Origin: Scytalidium lignicola
Taxonomy: Eukaryota > Ascomycota > Leotiomycetes
Assembly: GCA_002812745.2 (NCBI GenBank)
Contig: NCSJ02000402.1
Location: 1-36,496 of the forward strand
DNA length: 36,496 nucleotides
Reading direction: 5' to 3'
Positions within the stretch are counted from its first letter, which is position 1, and each line of letters starts with the position of its first letter. Below the pieces are notes generated by a model, which had not been told where the DNA came from, did no database searches, and saw nothing but the letters and a program-made list of their open reading frames with translations. This document shows positions 32,375 through 36,496 of this stretch, in pieces. The translations under genes and the position numbers were made by a program.

Positions 32375-33292
32375 TTAGACGGTCTCAACTGCTGGGGCAG
32401 CAGGTGTCGCAGTAGGAGCGGGCTCGGCAACACCAGCAGCATCAGCTGGAACAGGAGCCTTCTCGTGTTCTTGGCGCTCTGGGAAGTCTCCGCCCTGTGC
32501 AACACGTCCGTATTGAGTGAAGTAGAGGTTCAAGGCGCGGTAATCCCACTTAGTGGAGAGGAAGAGGACAAACAGCGACAGGAAGGGCACGGTGAGGACA
32601 TCGAGGATGCCGAAGAATATGAAGCCCTCAGTCACGCCGATCTTGTTGCCGCCATCAGAGACACCATAGGCAATTGGGTAGATGAGCCATAAGAAGACGA
32701 GCCAGCCGGTGATGAGGAAGTAGTGGTTACCGACATTGAGACGACGAGCGCTGATGGAGCCGATGTGGAAGAGGGAACCCCAGAGGAGGAGCTCAGCGAA
32801 GAGACCGAAGGCGAAGAAACCCCACTTGTAGGTAGTCTCGACGTAGACACCAGCCAGCCATGAGCCAACCCAGACCCACATCAAAGCAATGTTGTAGACA
32901 ATGGTAGCCCATGAGATGCCAGAGAAGAGACCGATAGAGATGAGCACGGGGACCCAGCCGACGAACCAGTTGATGTATCGAGCAAAGAAGATCTGTCGGG
33001 TGCCTGGGTGGTCGCCGGTCGAGTCGACTTGTCGGACAGGTATGCCAGTGATATCGGAGGCTTGGGCGAAGTAGGTGATGGTGCCGACGAGGAGGGAGAT
33101 GATGTAGAGGTAGTGGAAGATCTTCTCGCCATTGCGAGCGAAATACTGCAGGCCGATGACAACGATGAGGATGAAGAGGTAGATAGCAGTTACAGCCCAG
33201 AGCCAATCAGATCCTCCTGTAGTGAGGTTGTCATCGGCAGTAGGAGGGTTGATCTTGAGCGCATCATTCGAGCGATATATTATAGCTGCCAT
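32375..33292 (-). CDS. Opsin-related protein lacking the retinal lysine
   Basis: Seven-helix protein of 305 residues; the ATG at 33292 is preferred over the one 15 codons upstream because MAAIIYRSNDAL starts the conserved part. It resembles the fungal opsin-related family (ORP-1/YRO2/HSP30). Compared with bacteriorhodopsin, RYADW is RYINW (residues 105-109), so the proton-acceptor Asp is N108. The retinal Schiff-base Lys four residues after the helix-G Asp (D231) is V235. The protein should therefore not bind retinal covalently or pump protons; relatives are stress-linked membrane proteins of uncertain function. The C-terminal tail (about 265-305) is rich in Ala and Pro. Codon use is strongly C/G-ending, unlike its neighbours, suggesting high expression; this also creates long antisense open frames. 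No introns. Confidence 0.9.
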   Translation of the reverse strand: MAAIIYRSNDALKINPPTADDNLTTGGSDWLWAVTAIYLFILIVVIGLQYFARNGEKIFHYLYIISLLVGTITYFAQASDITGIPVRQVDSTGDHPGTRQIFFARYINWFVGWVPVLISIGLFSGISWATIVYNIALMWVWVGSWLAGVYVETTYKWGFFAFGLFAELLLWGSLFHIGSISARRLNVGNHYFLITGWLVFLWLIYPIAYGVSDGGNKIGVTEGFIFFGILDVLTVPFLSLFVLFLSTKWDYRALNLYFTQYGRVAQGGDFPERQEHEKAPVPADAAGVAEPAPTATPAAPAVETV

Positions 33293-36200
33293 TTTGTTGT
33301 GGATTTGTATAGTTTTCTTTTCTCTCACGGGTATCAAACTTTATGGGGTATCAAAAAGTTATAAAATATGAAAAAACAATCCCACACTTTTCTTAATGTT
33401 GTACAGTGTGCACCACTCGGTGGTTGATATTAGATTTGGGTGAGCGGCCTTGAAGGTTGCTTCTCCTTGGTTTGCGTTGATAAGATGATGGCAATGAGAG
33501 GGAAAGGAGACCATAAGACCGGATGGGTTGGTTGTTACTTATACCTGTCCAACCAGTTGTGTGATATCTCTTCATGGGGGGGTTTGGATGAGAAAGCTGT
33601 CCGACGTCAGACGCGGGAAGCAATATGCATCGACATCATCACGGCAATAATCCATCGACAGTAGTTTAGGGCCAGACCACACCCACACCCTGACACCCTA
33701 GAGCAAGCAGACCATACCATACTCTGACGGCGACACCCACACGGCAAGCGAGAGAAAAGAATGGAAAGATTCCATGTGCCCTTACCTCATGTGGTTGCAT
33801 TATCACGGAGGAGAAAGCGGAGAGGAGAGAAAAGAGCGAGGGATGGGTCAGCTCACTAGAGATGGAGATTGATAGACACCTGACAAATCCACGGTGAACG
33901 ATGCAATCTTCTCGGGATGCTTCTGGGGATGTCAGTGGTTGTCAGTGGCATGACGGGGCCAAAGCCAAAGCAAAAGTCATTCGCCGTTTGGCGGGTGTGC
34001 CCGGTCGGGCTTCGCTTGGGGGTAGAAAGAGCCAAGAGCTTCTACAGTTGAAAGAAGACTATTATCTCCTAGGAGCAGAAAACACCAATAAAGACTCGGA
34101 ATTACTGTATTCTATGTCCATGTGACAATGACGTCGAAAAAAANGGGAAAAAGGAAAAGCCAAATGAAGAAAGAAAGAAACATTGTCGGCAAGGGGAACT
34201 CGATCCGAAGGGCGTTTCGAAATAATAGCAATAGTAATAATTAATTGCATCAATATTACCATAGAGAGGCATCGAGATGCCGAAAGGAGGGAAAATCTCG
34301 GCTTGCACGGCAGCAGCATAATGCGACAGAAACACATCAATCCAGCGAAACATGAGCCTCTTCATATTTTTTTGTGGGACTTTTTCACACTCAAATGGTA
34401 ATTCTCATGTGCGATCGGTGGCTTGCAGCCTTCTTGCTGTAGAGCAACCTTGGCGGATGATGGTCGTTTTGCCACAGGTGATGGTTGTTGAAGATGGATG
34501 GGATGTGGTTTGTTGATGGTGTTGAGGCAGAGAAGCTATTGGGGTTTGACGAAGCCTAGAACTACCATGCTCTCTGAAGTGGCGAGAGATAGGCGGGTTT
34601 GCCGTAATTTTCCCTTTCTTTCGCACGAAACAATCAGTACAGTAATACAGTAATACAGTAATCAAAGACCTCATTCTAGACCAATAATCTCGTTCCCGTT
34701 GATGCTAGATAGAGAGTTTCGTGAGTTGCCCTCTCGATAAAAAGGGAGTTAATTCGGATTCTGCGGGCAAATCTCCGCTGTGCACTGGGCGTCAACAGGG
34801 CTCTCTCTGGCCCGTCCAAGCGGTTGCGTCACAGGGCAATCGACAGGGTGTGGTGGGAGGTGGAGTGCAGGTGGAATGGATTTGGTGATTGAGATGATGA
34901 TCGAAAAGCTGGTGACAACAAAGACAGCAATCGCATCATAACCTATCACCGTCGCTGCTCTCCCGACGTGCTGAGCTCCAGCGGTGTACAGATACTGTGC
35001 TTATTAGATTGCAGGACCACGGTAGCTGTAGCTATAGCTGTAGCTAACTTGATGCGCAGGAATGGAGAATGAATCTGGGCTGTTACTACCCGATCACATC
35101 CATTCTGAGAACAATATACAGGCACGACAGGTACTGTAGACCGTTTAATTGCAGCTACAGTTACACTCACCAAGTCACAAGTGACCAGCACTGCATACGG
35201 ATATCGCGACATCTTCGGGCGGGTTGAGAGAGAGGGAGGGAGGAACAAAACAATACAGTACTACGGACGTACACAACTACTGCATTACACAGGAAATTGA
35301 TCGTGGCATGACTCGACGGGGTCGGTTCCAGTCAAGTGATCGAGAACGTGAGGTCCAGACCAGCCAGAATCTTCTCCTCCAACAGCGCAAGCAGCCCTGC
35401 AGCCCCCGCAGCCCCCGATCTTTCTGGCGTCTCTGTCTGGCTGACTGCCGGGCGATCATCAAACTGCACCGGCACTCTCGGAGGTTTGATTCAAGCCTCT
35501 GCTGCCTCTTGAAGCCTCTCGACTCAAGCAATCATCTTCTCCCAGCCCTGTCACGCCCTATGCGAATCCCCTCATCCCAAGCAAACAAACTGTCCCACCA
35601 CCCGCGGGTTGTCGTGATCGGGGGTTGGGTCGCATCCAAAGCTGTAAGATGTGCTATGTGGCGCCTGGCGTCCCCCCATCTCTCTCTTTGAAGCCTTTTT
35701 TCCCGCCACCCTCACCCCCAATAGCAGAACTTCTTTTCTTTTCTCGTGATGTGTGCGATCTAAAATGGATTGGATAGAATCGAATCGAAAATTGCTGCCA
35801 GAAATTTTTTGGTTTTGCAAAAGAAATAAAAATTGAAACCTACACTACCCACGCTGTAACGATACTGTACTTTCGTACCATAATCTATCTCCGGAGGCAT
35901 GACATGGCATCGGCATGGATATGCCCCACGAAGCCAGTGATGATGACTCTCGAGACACCGTGCTGTACGTGCGTTCGCATTGAACTTTTTCACTGATTAT
36001 GTGCATGAGTTCCTTTTTTCTTCTTCTTTTCCCGCAAAGACCAAAACATTTTTACGGTTCGACGATGGGTCGACACGATCAATAAGCTTACCATACATGG
36101 ACCATACCCGTCAAACTTCTTGTCTATCAATGACATCGATGGTGCAGTAGTTTCCGATGTCGGTAGTAGGATTAAGCTCCCGAGGATGAACTCCATCTCA

Positions 36201-36496
36201 ATGGCATTGTATTAGCGGGCCTCGATGCTTTCTTTCCAGTCCTATAGTCCGGTACTTTGCTGCACAAGTTCTCCCTCCTTGACGCCAGTGGCTGCTCCGG
36301 TACAGTGGGTGGACAAAAGTCTAAGCGAATGGCCTTTTTACACCAAAACTCACCTACTTTAGCCTGCATTTAATATTTATTGATACCCTAAAATCTGTTT
36401 CATTTTTAATTTAATTGATAGACTTTAGTAGTGTATTTAACATATCCTAAGCTTGAAAATCTTGAGGCATTTTAAAATCCGTAATAACTATTTAAA
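33293..36496. other. 3.2-kb region without a convincing gene
   Basis: Open frames here are short, of low complexity and lack recognised motifs. The first kb is presumably the promoter and leader of the opsin-related gene. Small repeats are visible: three AGTAATAC units near 34635 and TAGCTGTAGCTATAGCTGTAGC near 35022. One N sits beside an A run at 34144. A gene with many introns or a non-coding RNA cannot be excluded. Confidence 0.45.

Noticed and set aside
32342..33364. Long plus-strand open frames opposite the opsin-related gene
   Set aside because: They are by-products of the strong third-position bias of the minus-strand gene.
35224..35691. Open frame of 155 codons near the right end
   Set aside because: Low-complexity composition, no motif and no good start context; the antisense strand is equally open.

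Overview
The window looks like a contig of a filamentous ascomycete (Pezizomycotina). Supporting points are genes with short GT-AG introns (53-79 nt, with CTAAC/CTGAC-like branch sites), a Zn2Cys6 regulator, a CFEM-type seven-helix receptor, a fungal opsin-related protein, and a long AT-rich block whose decay fits repeat-induced point mutation (RIP: C to T on either strand). The class cannot be fixed from the sequence; Leotiomycetes is only a guess.

Layout. (1) 1-7930 is a repeat island. A GC-balanced block of short palindromic repeats (1-230) is followed by several kb of AT-rich DNA holding a badly decayed Helitron (Rep part about 1050-2010, Pif1-like helicase about 2990-4310, plus strand). 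A hairpin-rich module at 5649-5717 probably marks its 3' end. A second copy of that module (7853-7921) closes a second element carrying a 305-codon pseudo-ORF with 13 stops and no frameshift (6541-7455), a family of 23-bp quasi-palindromes and a 19-bp tandem repeat. (2) 9685-19063 is a half-decayed catabolic neighbourhood. It has an intact Zn2Cys6 regulator, an alcohol dehydrogenase pseudogene, an intact fusion of a carboxymuconolactone-decarboxylase-like domain to an aldehyde dehydrogenase, an intact small extradiol-dioxygenase-like (VOC) protein, a WrbA-type quinone reductase pseudogene and a short SDR relic. Together they suggest oxidation of an aromatic or related compound, with the two intact enzymes now flanked by dead partners. 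(3) 19356-24355 is membrane and surface proteins: a small secreted protein, a divergently transcribed N-glycosylated membrane protein broken only by an N-marked sequencing error, and a CFEM/PTH11-like receptor with eight exons. (4) 26254-31189 holds two head-to-head paralogous secreted type-B carboxylesterases. (5) 32375-33292 encodes an opsin-related protein that lacks the retinal lysine. (6) From 33293 to the end I see no convincing gene.

Ten isolated N bases occur, nearly all beside A or T homopolymers, which points to unresolved run lengths in the assembly. At least one (20938) breaks a real gene.
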